A DNA stretch of 64,000 bases, from contig JANTUC010000013.1 of assembly GCA_026873275.1 (NCBI GenBank), positions 434,001-498,000 of the forward strand. Direction: 5' to 3'. Made by a program: the position numbers and the translations under genes. This document shows positions 53,637 through 64,000 of the stretch, one piece after another. How positions within the stretch are numbered: the stretch's first letter is position 1; the number at the start of each line of letters is the position of its first letter. Source of the DNA: Pseudopithomyces maydicus (Eukaryota; Ascomycota; Dothideomycetes; Pleosporales; Didymosphaeriaceae). Below the pieces are notes generated by a model. That model saw only the letters and a list, made by a program, of their open reading frames with translations, did not search any database and was not told where the DNA came from.

Positions 53637-56600
53637 ATGAGCAGGTGCGACCCTGGCCGGCGAATACCTGCAACGGGTCTGTCAACCATTGTGGATCCTG
53701 AACAGCCTCGTGTTGACATCGTTTTCGTCCATGGATTCACCGGGCATCCAGAAAGAACCTGGTCATGTTCCAAACCCGACAGGAGTGATGCGGATCCTAT
53801 GACAGAGCCTCCCTCGAAGCGACAAAAACTTGGCCAGTCGCTGCAAACCATCACGGGGAAGAAAGAAGACAAAGCGGCATCCATGATATTTTGGCCTCGC
53901 GACCTATTGCCGCATACTGTTCCTGATGCGCGCATCTTTTCATACGGCTATGACACTCATATCAGACATAGGTAGGTTTCATTGCCTAGATCGGGAGTGC
54001 GAGATCATCTTGTAAATCTTTGCTAAAGCAGGAACTTTAGACTTGACAGCCCGGCACTTCAAACTACAGTGTACGACATTGCATGGAATTTCCTAGTAGC
54101 TCTGGAAGGTGAACGGCGAGCAGAACCCCTGAGGCCTATCATTTTCATTGTTCACAGTCTAGGTGGCATTGTCGTGAAGGAGATGCTGAGAAGATCGAGC
54201 GGCTGTACGGGGGCCAGATACACCTCCACCAAACCTTCTCCTCGACAAAAGGGATTATCTTTTTTGGTACACCGCATGGCGGTGCTGACCCACGTGGGCT
54301 CATTCACCATATTGCTGAGAAACTCATCCGGGCCATTGGCGTCACTTTCAACAAACAAGTCGTCAACACTTTGCTGCCCTCGAGCGAGCGACTAAAAGAG
54401 TTACGTGACGAGTTCGGACCACTCGTTGAAGGGCAACAATGGGTAATACACTCCTTTCAAGAACAACATGGTGTTGCAGCCCTGGGGGGTGCCAAGGTTG
54501 TCGAAGATATATCATCATATATCAATCTTCCCTCTCGTGAGGTCACGGAGTACATCGAACGCAACCACATGGAAATGTGCCGCTTTGCGGAGCAAAATGA
54601 CCCAGAGTACAAGAAACTTACTCGAGCTCTATTGAGAGTTGTAGAAGCAACACGCAATCAAAAGCAGCCTTGCGACTCTGTATACCTCAGCGAAGATCAC
54701 AAAGTAAAGCTCTTAGAATCTTTGTATTTCGATCAGATTGACGCTCGACAAATGAGTATAAAGGCAGCTCATGCCAAGACCTGTAAATGGCTGCTACAAA
54801 CGCCTGAGTACCAAAGCTGGCTCAATATGGCAGAATCTACCGAACACCATGGGCTTCTCTGGATCAAAGGGAAACCTGGAGCTGGCAAATCCACTTTGAT
54901 GAAGTTTGTGACAGCACATGCACGAAGAACAATGAAAGATACAATTATTCTTTCCTTTTTCTTCAATGCGCGGGGAGAAAAGTTGGAGAAATCTACCGTT
55001 GGCACATATCGATCGTTGTTGTCACAACTGTTAAATCAGAAGTCCGGCCTTGAAATACGTCTCGACTCAATCTGGATCCCGGCACAAGTCCCCCGTCTCC
55101 GACGTATCACTGGAGCTTGGAAGCACTCACTTATTTTCTAAAGCAGGTAGTACAAGGCCTGAACCATTCATCGATAGTATGCTTTATCGATGCCTTGGAT
55201 GAATGCGAGGAAGCCCAAGTCCGTGAGATGATATCCTTTTTCGAAGATCTTGAAAGAGTCTGTGTATCATCAGGTACCAATTTCCGGTTATGTTTTGCAA
55301 GTAGGCATTATCCACACATCAATGTTGAAAGCGGGATAGAATTGGTTTTGGAAGGCCATGAAGGCCATGAGCATGACATCCGCAGCTATCTTAGCAGTCA
55401 GCTTAAAATCGGAAAGACGAAACGCGCTGAAAGTATCCGCAGCAAGGTTCAAGAAAAGGCATCGGGAGTTTTCATGTGGGTTGCACTTGTTGTTAGTATT
55501 CTGAACAAGGAATACGACCGCGGTAGTGTGCACGCACTCCAACGAAAGTTGCAGGAGCTGCCAAAGGATCTACATACCCTCTTCCACGAAATTCTAACAC
55601 GCGATAACCATGATATTCCGGAGCTGGTTCTATGTCTACAGTGGGTTCTATTTGCAGCCAAACCATTAAGTCCATTGGAGCTATATTTTGCCATATTATC
55701 TGGTACATCGCCTGAGGATATCACCCCTTACGACCCGGAAGAGCTATGTTTGGAAGACATACACAGATTCCTTCTCGATCGATCAAAAGGATTGACCGAA
55801 ATCACCAAGTCTAAGCAAGCCAGGGTTCAGTTCATCCATGAGTCGGTGCGAGATTTTCTACTGAAAGAGGACGGCTTCGTCAGTATATGCTCGGACCTCC
55901 AACACAATGGCGCTGCAAAAAGTCATGAACAACTCAAAGTTTGTTGTCTCAAATCCATGAATATTGTATGGGAATCAGAACATCTATCGGGATATCGAAT
56001 GAATATGGAATCAACAGAAAAATGGCCATTACTCGAACATGCAGTAAAAAACCTTATACACTATGCCGATATAGCCCACGGCGGTGGGATCGATCAGAAG
56101 GAATTTCTCCGCGCCTTTCCGATGGCTGTTTGGTCAAAGTATACAAACGTTTTCGAGAAACACGACATCCGAAAATACCATAACATCCGTATGGCTGATC
56201 TCCTCTACATCCTAGCGGAACGGAATGCTGCAAACCTTTGCAGCTGTATGGATGTTATATCTAACCATATGAAGACAACGAACCATCGTTACCGTTTCCC
56301 TCTTTTTGCCGCTCTGGCAAATGACAGTCGGGAAGTTACGGGGATGTTTTTGAAAGAAATTTCCTTGAACACAGACAAACCAGCACTACAGGAATTGTAC
56401 CATGAATGGCTACGAGAGTCTCCAAAAGTGTCCAGTGGTATCAAAAGAGGATTCGTCTATTCAAACAAAAGAGACGTGGCCACACATCTAATGGACGCTC
56501 GAGAAGCGCATACCTTGGCGATCTTGATCGAAGCCGGGTACTTTACCATCAAACACGAAAACACGTCTGCCTCTGTTTCTAATCGTTCAACCGATGGTTT

Positions 56601-57898
56601 CGTATGCAACAGGACTGTGTTTGTCGACCTACTGGATATAGCGGTAGATGAGAACTCATCGGCATTGAAGAAATGGATACTACACAAGCTAAATGAGATG
56701 AGCATGAACAGAGACTCAAACTCCACAATTCCGATTTACAGAGCACAAACACTCCAAAAGGCTGCGGCAAAAAATGACCGGGATACAGTTGATGAGATTT
56801 TCAATTCCAGTCTGTTCACGCAACTAATCGCTGATGACCTTCAACGTTTGGACGTTTTGGAATTTCTTGATGCTGCTTTTCACGTAGAAAATGGGTCGGC
56901 TGTAATGCGGTTTTTCAATCGGGAAGCAACGTCAATTCATTGTCCTGATTTAATTGACATGTGCGAGAGGAATAGATTTTATAACGTCCTCGAACACACG
57001 CTCAAACTTGAAACCCTTCCTATTGGTTTAAAGTTGTCAACATTGGAAAGAGCCATTGAAAATGGTCAGGTTAAATTGTTTGATATCGTATTTGCTCTAC
57101 TGACCCCACGGGAGTGCTCTGAGATATTCAGTGGTAAATGTGACGAGGTGTTGTTCTCCGTTAGTAGACGACCGTGTGCGAAAATCATTCAGAACTTATT
57201 TGGAATGGAATATACCGCTGGAAGAAAGATCGAAGGGAGATTTTTAAAGTTGGTGAAACACAACGTAGCACAGGATTCTCGAGTGGTTACTACCACAATC
57301 TATGACGAGACGGTAAAGCTACTACAATGGACACTTGCGCAACACCACTTCGATTGGAATTATCAAGATAACGAAGGGGATACAATTTTCCATTTCCTCG
57401 CCAGTGCCAATCGTTATAGCCTGCTGAGATGTATTGACAATTCTTGGAGTCAGTTCAATGATGTGGCAGATGCTATCCTCAACCAAAAGAACATCGAACC
57501 AGATTTGAGAAACAAGAGAGGCGAGACGCCGCTGGTAAACGCACTACAGCGTCAAGACTATCGCTTCGCTGAAAAATTACTCAATATCAATCTAGTAGAC
57601 CCAGAATCGAAAGATGTTAATGGTCGTTCACCATTGTCATGGGTAAGTGTTTCCCGAGAGCCTGTAGCGGTTTTTCTCGCCCTGCTAATCAAAACATTTT
57701 GAATACCGTCAGGTAGCCGATGTGAGCCTTCACGATGAATTTGTCTCGGGTAGTGCGATCATTTCTATCATCGAATCACTACTGGGGACTGGTAGAGTCG
57801 ACATCAATTCGCGTGACAAGTATGGGAGAACCCCTCTATGGTATACAACGAGTGTCAAAATACGCCAATGTCTGCGAGATCATGGAGCAACCTTGTAA
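53637..57898 (+). CDS. Fungal NLR: alpha/beta-hydrolase, NACHT and C-terminal repeats (two frameshifts)
   Basis: Introns are 53972-54031 and 57643-57712. The N-terminal domain is a SERAC1/lipase-like alpha/beta-hydrolase: VDIVFVHGFTGHPERTW, then IIFIVHSLGGIVVKEML, with G-H-S-L-G-G-type spacing (HSLGG; the first Gly is Val) and later FFGTPHGGADPRG. A linker leads to the NACHT NTPase with P-loop WIKGKPGAGKSTLMKF and Walker B SIVCFIDALDECEE. A winged-helix-like region includes FIHESVRDFLL. A long helical part follows, ending in ankyrin-like units (NKRGETPLVNALQRQDYRFA, VNGRSPLSW, then DKYGRTPLWYTTS after the last intron). Frame losses occur at 54209-54213 and 55090-55094, each fitting one missing base; the total is then 1377 residues. 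STAND proteins of this kind act in nonself recognition and regulated cell death. The ligand is unknown. Confidence 0.87.
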
Positions 57899-60297
57899 TA
57901 CGATGAGGTAAGAGATATTGAATAGAATGATATCTTTATCGAGTCTACGAGAGGTTCAGGAAGTGTTTTCCTATCCTAACGGGTAGATACAAAGCCGGTC
58001 AATATGCGCAGTATTTGGGATTTCCTTAACGGATTCATCTCTCTACGCTAAGCTATCAATGAGACAAGTGACTTATTCATCACAGAGTTTCGCTACGTGC
58101 TATGCTTCTGCAACCTGACGGCTTCGTTTTGTTCAATTCGCTAGTGGAATGTTGGTGTAGCTATGATATAGACATTTCAATCATGACGATGTCAGGTTTG
58201 CGCTTCCACCCATATATTTGACAGATTGGTTGTTCATCTTCCGCTGTCGAACTAGCGCTTCATATATTTTCATATCTTTTCTTTTCGGCCCAGAAGAGGT
58301 CTAGAGAACGACGCTAAACACCAATTGCACTCTCTTCGCAATGCTAGATATCTCAAAGCAGCCACCGGATTGGCAAGGATTGGAAAGAATCCAGGACCCT
58401 TCGGCTACACGTTGCGTTTCATTCGCCACTCAGCTGTTGTCACCATGAACAATCCAGATCCAATCATGACGTACAGGAAATCGCAAAAGTCCTTCGACTG
58501 GATCCTTTCAGCCGAGCAAATTCGCAAGTCCTCCAATCCCCCGGGAATATCGCACACGCATGCCCATCCTCATAAACAATCTTTCCCTCGCCACCAAACC
58601 ATTTCGAAACCCGCCCTCCTCCGATCCCTAAATACGAAATTCCCTACTAGAAAGAGCCAACATTCTAGACCCAACCTCTAGCACAGCACCCACCGTAGCG
58701 CCCGACCGACACGCTCCGCCCTTGTCTCAGCGCAGCGAATCTAGATCCCGGTGTCACGCGATGCGGCTGAACTCTTTCCATCCTGCGGACGCAATAATTG
58801 CAAGAGATGGCGATGGGACGTTTGAAATTATGGCTGAGGATTTTTGCACGTGTAAGGTTCTGTCAGGGCGCTGATCGCGCGGTGATATCAGTTCGTCAAC
58901 GGGCTTATAGTGGGGAGGGTGCGAGGGCAAGGTTCGGTTGGGGGCTGCATTACTCGTTGGGGGGTTCGTGGGCTTTATTGGGATGGGTGCGTGTTGGGTG
59001 GTCGTTGCTTGCTGCGGCGTTAAGGGCGCATGGGGGTGATAGAGGGTGGTTGTATGTATGCACTATGGCGCGATATGGATGTTTGTATGGTTGATGGAGA
59101 TTTTTCATCCCCTGTTCAATGCGTTAGACGATCTGTAGGTTGCAGCATGGCATTTTCCTCAGGGTCCGCTCCCGTGCTGTAAGAGAATACGAAACGGCTA
59201 CTGCTGGGAGGCCCTGACCAGAACTTGGCTCCTGTTCGTCACTTCAGCTACGGGAGATTTGCGTTAGCTAGCGGGTGTGGAGTGGAAATCACTGGCCCCA
59301 AGGACCCACTTGATCGCCCTGTCGTGGCAACGCATCTCGATCACTTGATTTTGTGTCAGCAGGTTTGTGGTAGACTACCCATTTACTTCAATAACAAACG
59401 TATCTTGGGTGTGGCTTGAGCCTCACTGACGATCAGCCGCAAGGGGTTCACAAGTTTCTGCCAAGTCTGACCGATTGCTGGGGTCACTATGACCTGATTA
59501 GGAAAAGCACGACGACTATGAAGAGACTCAGGATCTGGGAACAGTCGGGGTTAAGCGATACAGACATTAATCACACTATTGAATGCAACCAGATTACATC
59601 GGAAACTTCGTGGCTGGTTTCGATAAGCGTCGCGTCCACTTGCCTCGGTGAAATGAATGGATTGCACAGCATCGCATCGCTGCAACCCTCCACGACCACG
59701 GAGAATTTATCTATCGCATCGAGAGCAGCCCTCACGCTACGACAATTCGCACCAGTCGGCTTGCAACGGTATCTTTCCCAATTGCAAACCCGCGGAATAG
59801 TCTCCGCCCGATTCGGTTGTCCGTCAAACCTTCTGGCCCTAGCGCCCTCGTGGCAAACACTTGATGCGATCCATTGCAGCACCATCCCAATGTCGTGCAG
59901 CCGCTAGGCCGCCGCAGAGCGAACATCACAACAACCCTCGCTCTGAATTGGGGAACTCTACGAGAACTTTGCCCACAGCCCGAGTCATGTGTCCACGTGC
60001 TCTAGCTCCTCCGGGCGGCGGCACAACCAGCTTCGCGTGCGAAGGCCATGAGTCGACCAGCTGTCGAATCAATAAACACTGTTGATGGCGTAGGTGAAAT
60101 TTACCACAGCGATGACACGTGCGACAGTCCGTCACATTTTGGCGCCTCCTTGTGGCATGCATGCATGTTTCCCTGGTGAGCAAGTGCAGCAAATACAAGA
60201 ACAGGGTCTGCTGTCCGTGTCTGCTTGGCTGAGGTTCCGTTTGGCTGAGGTTCCGTTTGGCTGAGGTTCCGTTTGGCTCAGGTTCTGTTTCGTCACC
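57899..60297. other. Gene-poor stretch before the CFEM receptor
   Basis: About 2.4 kb. ORFs at 58325-58681 and 59416-59907 are open but have no domain, signal peptide or splice partner. The final 71 bp hold a 16-bp tandem repeat next to the receptor start codon. Confidence 0.5.
60227..60290 (+). repeat. 4 x 16-bp tandem repeat in the receptor leader
   Basis: Units GGCTGAGGTTCCGTTT at 60227, 60243 and 60259 are identical; a fourth at 60275 differs at two bases. The array ends 7 bp before the ATG at 60298, so it is likely transcribed as 5' leader. Confidence 0.95.
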
Positions 60298-62258
60298 ATG
60301 GTTTCCCGTGCGCTGGTCCTCGCACTGCTATGCCTTTTGATGCTTGAGGGCGTCCGGGGGTTCGACCTGGGCGGGCGATCGCGTGAGCTTGGAATCGCGG
60401 ATATCCCTCCTTGTGGTGTGAGTATACATACTTTGGGGAGATTGAAGAAATAATGGCTGATATCGTGGTAGCTTAATTGTCTTCTTACTCACGTACGTGA
60501 AACCGAATGCGGGCTCGACGATGTTCAGTGCCAGTGTGGAAACGATGCTCTGGCCAAGGCAGTGTCGGCGTGCATGCTTGCACACTGTACCATGGAAGAC
60601 ACTCTGGGTATGCAACCCTGTTCAAGGTTGAAAAGAAAAATTGCTGATAGAGATGACTGGCAGGGTTCTCCAGGGTACAGGAAGACATGTGTAACCTCTC
60701 GAATGACTCCAAATCACATGAAGTGTTTCTATATACCTGCATCTGCTACCCGATAGCCGTTTTCTTTGTTATCTTGAGGCTTTTCAGTAAATTCATGACG
60801 AACAGAGTTCGGAAGGATGACTGGATCATCGTTACGTCTGTTATATTGGCTGGTATGCCGATTGGGTTGATAGTCAAGAGTACGCTGCCGTCGTATTTTT
60901 TTCGAATTTCGAACTACGCTGACTCCTTCTCTAGTGACATTTAACGGGTTCGGTGAGCATCTTTGGAACCTGAGCGCACAACAATTACTGGAAAATCTTC
61001 GTTACTGTAAGTCATCGTGCTCATGTCTCGGGATATACTACTGACGTTTCCAGTTTACATTGCGTGGGCAACTTACTGCATCGTCATGTGCATGCTCAAA
61101 TGCTCTCTGGTTCTCTTTTACCTGGACATCTTCCCAACTCGGCGGGTTCGAGTGTGGGGGTACTTGGTCCTGGGACTGATCATAGTGAACACATTGGTCA
61201 TCTTCTTCCTCACAATTTTCGCCTGCAGCCCAGTGAACGCTTTCTGGGATAGGAACGTCAAAGGTCGCTGCATGGACGTCAACGCTTTGGCATTCGCCAA
61301 CTCTGGCTCTTCAATCGCTCAAGATGCTATCTTGTTTGTATTTCCTTTGTTTTGTATTCGAAAGCTCAAGATGGAGCCCGTCCGCAAACTTGCAGTTGCA
61401 TTGATGTTTGCAATTGGTTCTTTGTGAGTTCAAAAGCGATTCGGATTTATCCGGGGATCGACTAACCGACGTAGTGGATGCGTTGCATCTATCATCCGCC
61501 TTCATTCCCTTTTTTCTTTCAGGGTCACCCTCGATCCTACATGGGACTACGTCCCCGTTACAATTTGGACAGAAATCGAACTCGCCTGCGGCTTCGCCTG
61601 CGTCTCCCTTCCATCCGTCCGCGCCTTGATGAACAAGATCTTCCCCGGAAGCATTTTCGCCTCCATGAACCGCTCCCGCCATACTACCGATACAGCAACA
61701 CCAAAGAACGCCCCTCCAAAGCCCATGCAAAAGAAATTATCCATGTCAACCCGCAAGAGAAAAGAATCAATCCGCATGCGCCTTTCAGGAATGGTGCACC
61801 GCGAAGCCATGGAAGCTCCAGTCCAGTGGCCCGCTGGATGGAGTCCCCGCCCCTGGTCCGGCCCCAGGCCAGCCTCAACGAAAGGCCACCAAAGACTGGG
61901 CAGCGAACACGAAGTGGAGCTTTCGCATTGCAACACCTCGCACGTGAGCTTAACCCACATAAGAACACGCACATCTCCCATCTGCCAGACGCCACCACCG
62001 CTACACGATCTGGAGGCGGGATTTCTAGCGGGTCCGAGATTCCCCTCTCAAGCTCGATATAGCAGCAGGAGCAGCGCCAGCTCTCTGACGGCCCTGCCCT
62101 ATATCGGATGTTTGCCGGATGCGAATTACTCCAGCTCGGATATACAGGATGTTGCCTCGGAGCGGTCGACATGGTATAAAGGCAGCATAAAGAGCAAGGC
62201 CGCGAGTAAAAAAGGAAACGCTTCAACAAATAATCAGATAAAAAAGCTTAATTTGTAA
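60298..62258 (+). CDS. CFEM-domain rhodopsin-like membrane receptor (PTH11-type)
   Basis: Six exons give 565 residues: 60298-60417, 60472-60607, 60664-60879, 60935-61006, 61054-61423 and 61475-62258. Introns are 47 to 56 nt. Residues 1-21 (MVSRALVLALLCLLMLEGVRG) are a signal peptide. The CFEM domain has eight cysteines in order: IPPCGLNC, ETEC, QCQC, SACMLAHC and EDMC. It is followed by seven hydrophobic segments, e.g. YTCICYPIAVFFVILRLF, WIIVTSVILAGMPIGLIV, YCIVMCMLKCSLVLFYLDIF and LVLGLIIVNTLVIFFLTIF. The block FACSPVNAFWDRNVKGRCMD and the late VTIWTEIELACGFACVSLP are typical of this fungal rhodopsin family. The C-terminal 170 residues are a Ser/Arg-rich cytoplasmic tail. PTH11-type receptors sense surface or host cues; here the ligand is unknown. 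Confidence 0.92.
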
Positions 62259-62371
62259 ATAATTCAATTCTACATCCTGGGCTTGATCCCGGCATTCAAC
62301 CAGCTAATCCAGCAACCCAACGCCATACTTTCAAACATCTTCTACATATTTATACTGAAGAAAGTAACCAT

Positions 62372-63124
62372 CTAAATTGCTCCAACAACCACCGCATTGG
62401 CTACGCCAGCATTCGCGACTCCCGCCGCCCCCGCCTCCCTCTGCTCCCTCTCAATACGCACATAGCACATCCCGACCGCGAGCAGGATATCCATCCCCGG
62501 CGCCACATTCAGCACGTCCTCCCTGCGCATGTGCTTCCACTTCTCGTGCACCGACATGGTAGCCACCACGTGCCCGTTCCAGCACAAGCCCCACTCCTGA
62601 TCGAGCACCTTTGGCTGAACGAGGACGGCCTGCTCGTCGGCGGGGGAGGGGAAGATGGTCAGGCCTGTGCACAAATACCATTTAGCACGCATAAATACAC
62701 ACATGCATGGAACTTCCAACTACCAGAGTCCCAGATCAGGTCAGGTCAGGTCAGGCATCAACACATACCATACTCGGCCCCCTCCACCCCCTATGCACCT
62801 TCACCCTCCACGCCTCCCTCCCCTCGGGCGTCTTCCCGAAATACTCCTCCTTCCCGCTCCACCTATGCACGTGCCGGACGACGCGCAGCACCTCATCCCC
62901 CGAGGTCGGCGTGCGGAATACCATTTCGTGGCGCTGCTCCTCGCGGGCCGTGAGGTAGGGCGAGCCCTGGTTGGTGATGGTGAGGGCGCTTTTGGTGGTC
63001 CAGGAGGAGCTGGTGTCTTTGAAGTGGAGGAGGAGGGGGTGTGGGTCGTGGAGTTTGGGGAGTGGAGAGAGAGGCCTGGTGGGGGGAGGGCGGCGAGGGG
63101 AGGGGGTGGTGGTGCGGGAGACAT
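62372..63124 (-). CDS. LURP-one/tubby C-terminal-like protein (one frameshift)
   Basis: Exon 1 is 63124-62774, the intron 62773-62665 (GTATGG...GCACAG, 109 nt with GGTCA repeats) and exon 2 62664-62372. The beta-rich core reads LLLHFKDTSSSWTTKSALTI, PYLTAREEQRHEMVFRTP, HVHRWSGKEEYFG, AWRVKVHRGW, then LTIFPSP and VLDQEWGLCWNGHVVATMSV after the splice. The end, GMDILLAVGMCYVRIEREQR, is the hydrophobic closing helix of the LURP-one/scramblase-like fold. The Met frame (MSPAPPPPPLAAL) and the core frame differ by one base, most simply at the G run 63081-63086 (C on the coding strand). Allowing for one base gives 214 residues. The function of fungal members is unknown; membrane or phosphoinositide contact is possible. 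Confidence 0.75.
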
Positions 63125-63698
63125 GATGTTACTTTCTATTCCAGTGGTTTGGATGGGGGCTGGGTTTGAGGTGGTGATTGAGGAGTTAGTGGTGGGAAGG
63201 ATTGAGAAACGATTGTGAGAGGGTTGGAAGATGGAGATGCGGTGCGGATGTCATGGTCGGTGGGACGCCGTCTTCTTATATCCAGATTTCAAACTGTGCG
63301 TTGTACAATGGTTCAGATTAGGAACGGTATATTCGTGATAGTGAAGCTGAGAAAGTAAGAACTTCGAGTACGAATAGAGTAATTTGAATGGCCAAGACTG
63401 GATGCTTGAGTAAGTGTGCGGCTGAATGGTACATGGGGGTTTCCGAATGGAGGTTAGTGGTAGAGGTGGATACTTGAGGCTGTGGTTTAGAGCATGTGTT
63501 CAGGATCGGAACACTGCCACGACGGAGTGGTGCCGTTATTTTATTTTACCTCGGAAGTCTGCACAGTTAAAAATCCTACATCACATATGCAAAGAAGAGC
63601 AGTATATCAATGCGGTAAGAAACATACCATTAGCTATACATACTGAGTAACCACGGCCGCCCCTACTCACAACCCCCTCGTTTACTCTGACCACCCCA
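63125..63698. other. Intergenic
   Basis: Promoter side of the LURP-one gene and 3' flank of the cyclase-family gene. The ORF at 63426-63650 has no domain support. Confidence 0.5.
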
Positions 63699-64000
63699 TC
63701 AAAACACCGCCAAAGCATTCGGAGGACTCCCAACTCCACCCGGTATATTCCCCGGTGAACTAGTCAGCAAAAACGTCCACCTCTTCTCCGCCACACACTT
63801 CTCGCTCAGCCCTTCCAGATCCCAAAGCTCGCCAATGGGCATCCCCCACAACGGAAGCATACTCGCGTGTAAGCTCTCCCCCGCGCTCTCCGGCGGCCAC
63901 ACCTCGAAATTCGCATTATCGGACGCCGCAGCAGCAAAGTAATTATCGTGCAGGAAATCTTTCATCGACGACGAAGCTGCAAGCCCGGCGTAATGATCCT
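63699..64000 (-). CDS. Cyclase-family protein (kynurenine formamidase-like fold), C-terminal end
   Basis: The frame is open from the window edge (DHYAGLAASSSM...) to a stop at 63699-63701, giving about 99 residues. It matches the C-terminus of fungal putative cyclases (PF04199): FEVWPPESAGESLHASMLPL, WGMPIGELWDLEGLSEKC and RWTFLLTSSPGNIPGGVGSP, ending NALAVF. The metal-binding HxGTHxD motif would lie upstream, outside the window. Family members hydrolyse or cyclise small amide or ester substrates. This one is partial, so no substrate can be named. Confidence 0.85.
   Translation of the reverse strand, partial: DHYAGLAASSSMKDFLHDNYFAAAASDNANFEVWPPESAGESLHASMLPLWGMPIGELWDLEGLSEKCVAEKRWTFLLTSSPGNIPGGVGSPPNALAVF

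Noticed and set aside
58325..58681. 118-codon ORF
   Set aside because: Basic, Ser/His-rich translation without a domain; upstream and downstream signals are unconvincing.
59416..59907. 163-codon ORF
   Set aside because: No recognisable family and an equally long opposing ORF at 59571-59885; treated as chance.

Overview
This window is nuclear DNA of a filamentous ascomycete (Pezizomycotina, most likely Dothideomycetes; the class is inferred only from overall style). The genes carry short GT-AG introns, mostly 46 to 70 nt, with CTNAC-type branch sites. The families are typical of plant- or litter-associated moulds: a HET-domain protein, a NACHT/ankyrin NLR, a CFEM rhodopsin-like receptor, a cutinase, a GH115 alpha-glucuronidase and a carboxylesterase. 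Twenty-four protein genes can be supported, most rebuilt exon by exon. Two of them run off the window edges. I found no rRNA, tRNA, CRISPR array or intact transposon.

Layout. 0-6 kb: the 3' end of an unknown gene, a 2.3 kb gene-free stretch, then a divergent pair of C2H2 zinc-finger genes; the second is fused to an ankyrin array. 6-13 kb: carboxylesterase, a small membrane ORF, an Atos/FAM214-like protein and the rRNA-processing factor FYV7. 13-24 kb: a three-repeat Myb protein, 4.7 kb without recognisable genes, a basic-secretory-protein metallopeptidase and an SDT1-like pyrimidine nucleotidase. 24-34 kb: an unknown disordered protein, a multi-KH RNA-binding protein and a mitochondrial rhodanese. 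34-46 kb: an accessory stretch with a HET protein (in-frame stop), a glyoxalase-like protein, a cutinase-family esterase, a DUF2235 hydrolase and GH115. 47-53 kb: housekeeping genes (mitochondrial PDK/BCKDK-type kinase, BMS1, a Pbi2-like protease inhibitor). 53-64 kb: an NLR with an N-terminal alpha/beta-hydrolase, a CFEM receptor, a LURP-one/tubby-like protein and the C-terminus of a cyclase-family protein.

The most striking result concerns the reading frames. Six genes are broken by ten single-base losses, every one at a run of G or C. Each gene's spliced length becomes an exact multiple of three, and its family motifs line up, when one base per break is allowed for. BMS1, expected to be essential, is among them, so homopolymer under-calling in the assembly is the simplest explanation. 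The one lesion of another kind is the TAA in the HET gene, which looks like a CAA to TAA change.

The biological candidates for something new are the C2H2-ankyrin fusion with its divergent C2H2 partner, the NLR lying beside a subtilisin-inhibitor gene in a window that also holds a HET gene, and a 4 x 16 bp tandem repeat ending 7 bp before the start codon of the CFEM receptor.
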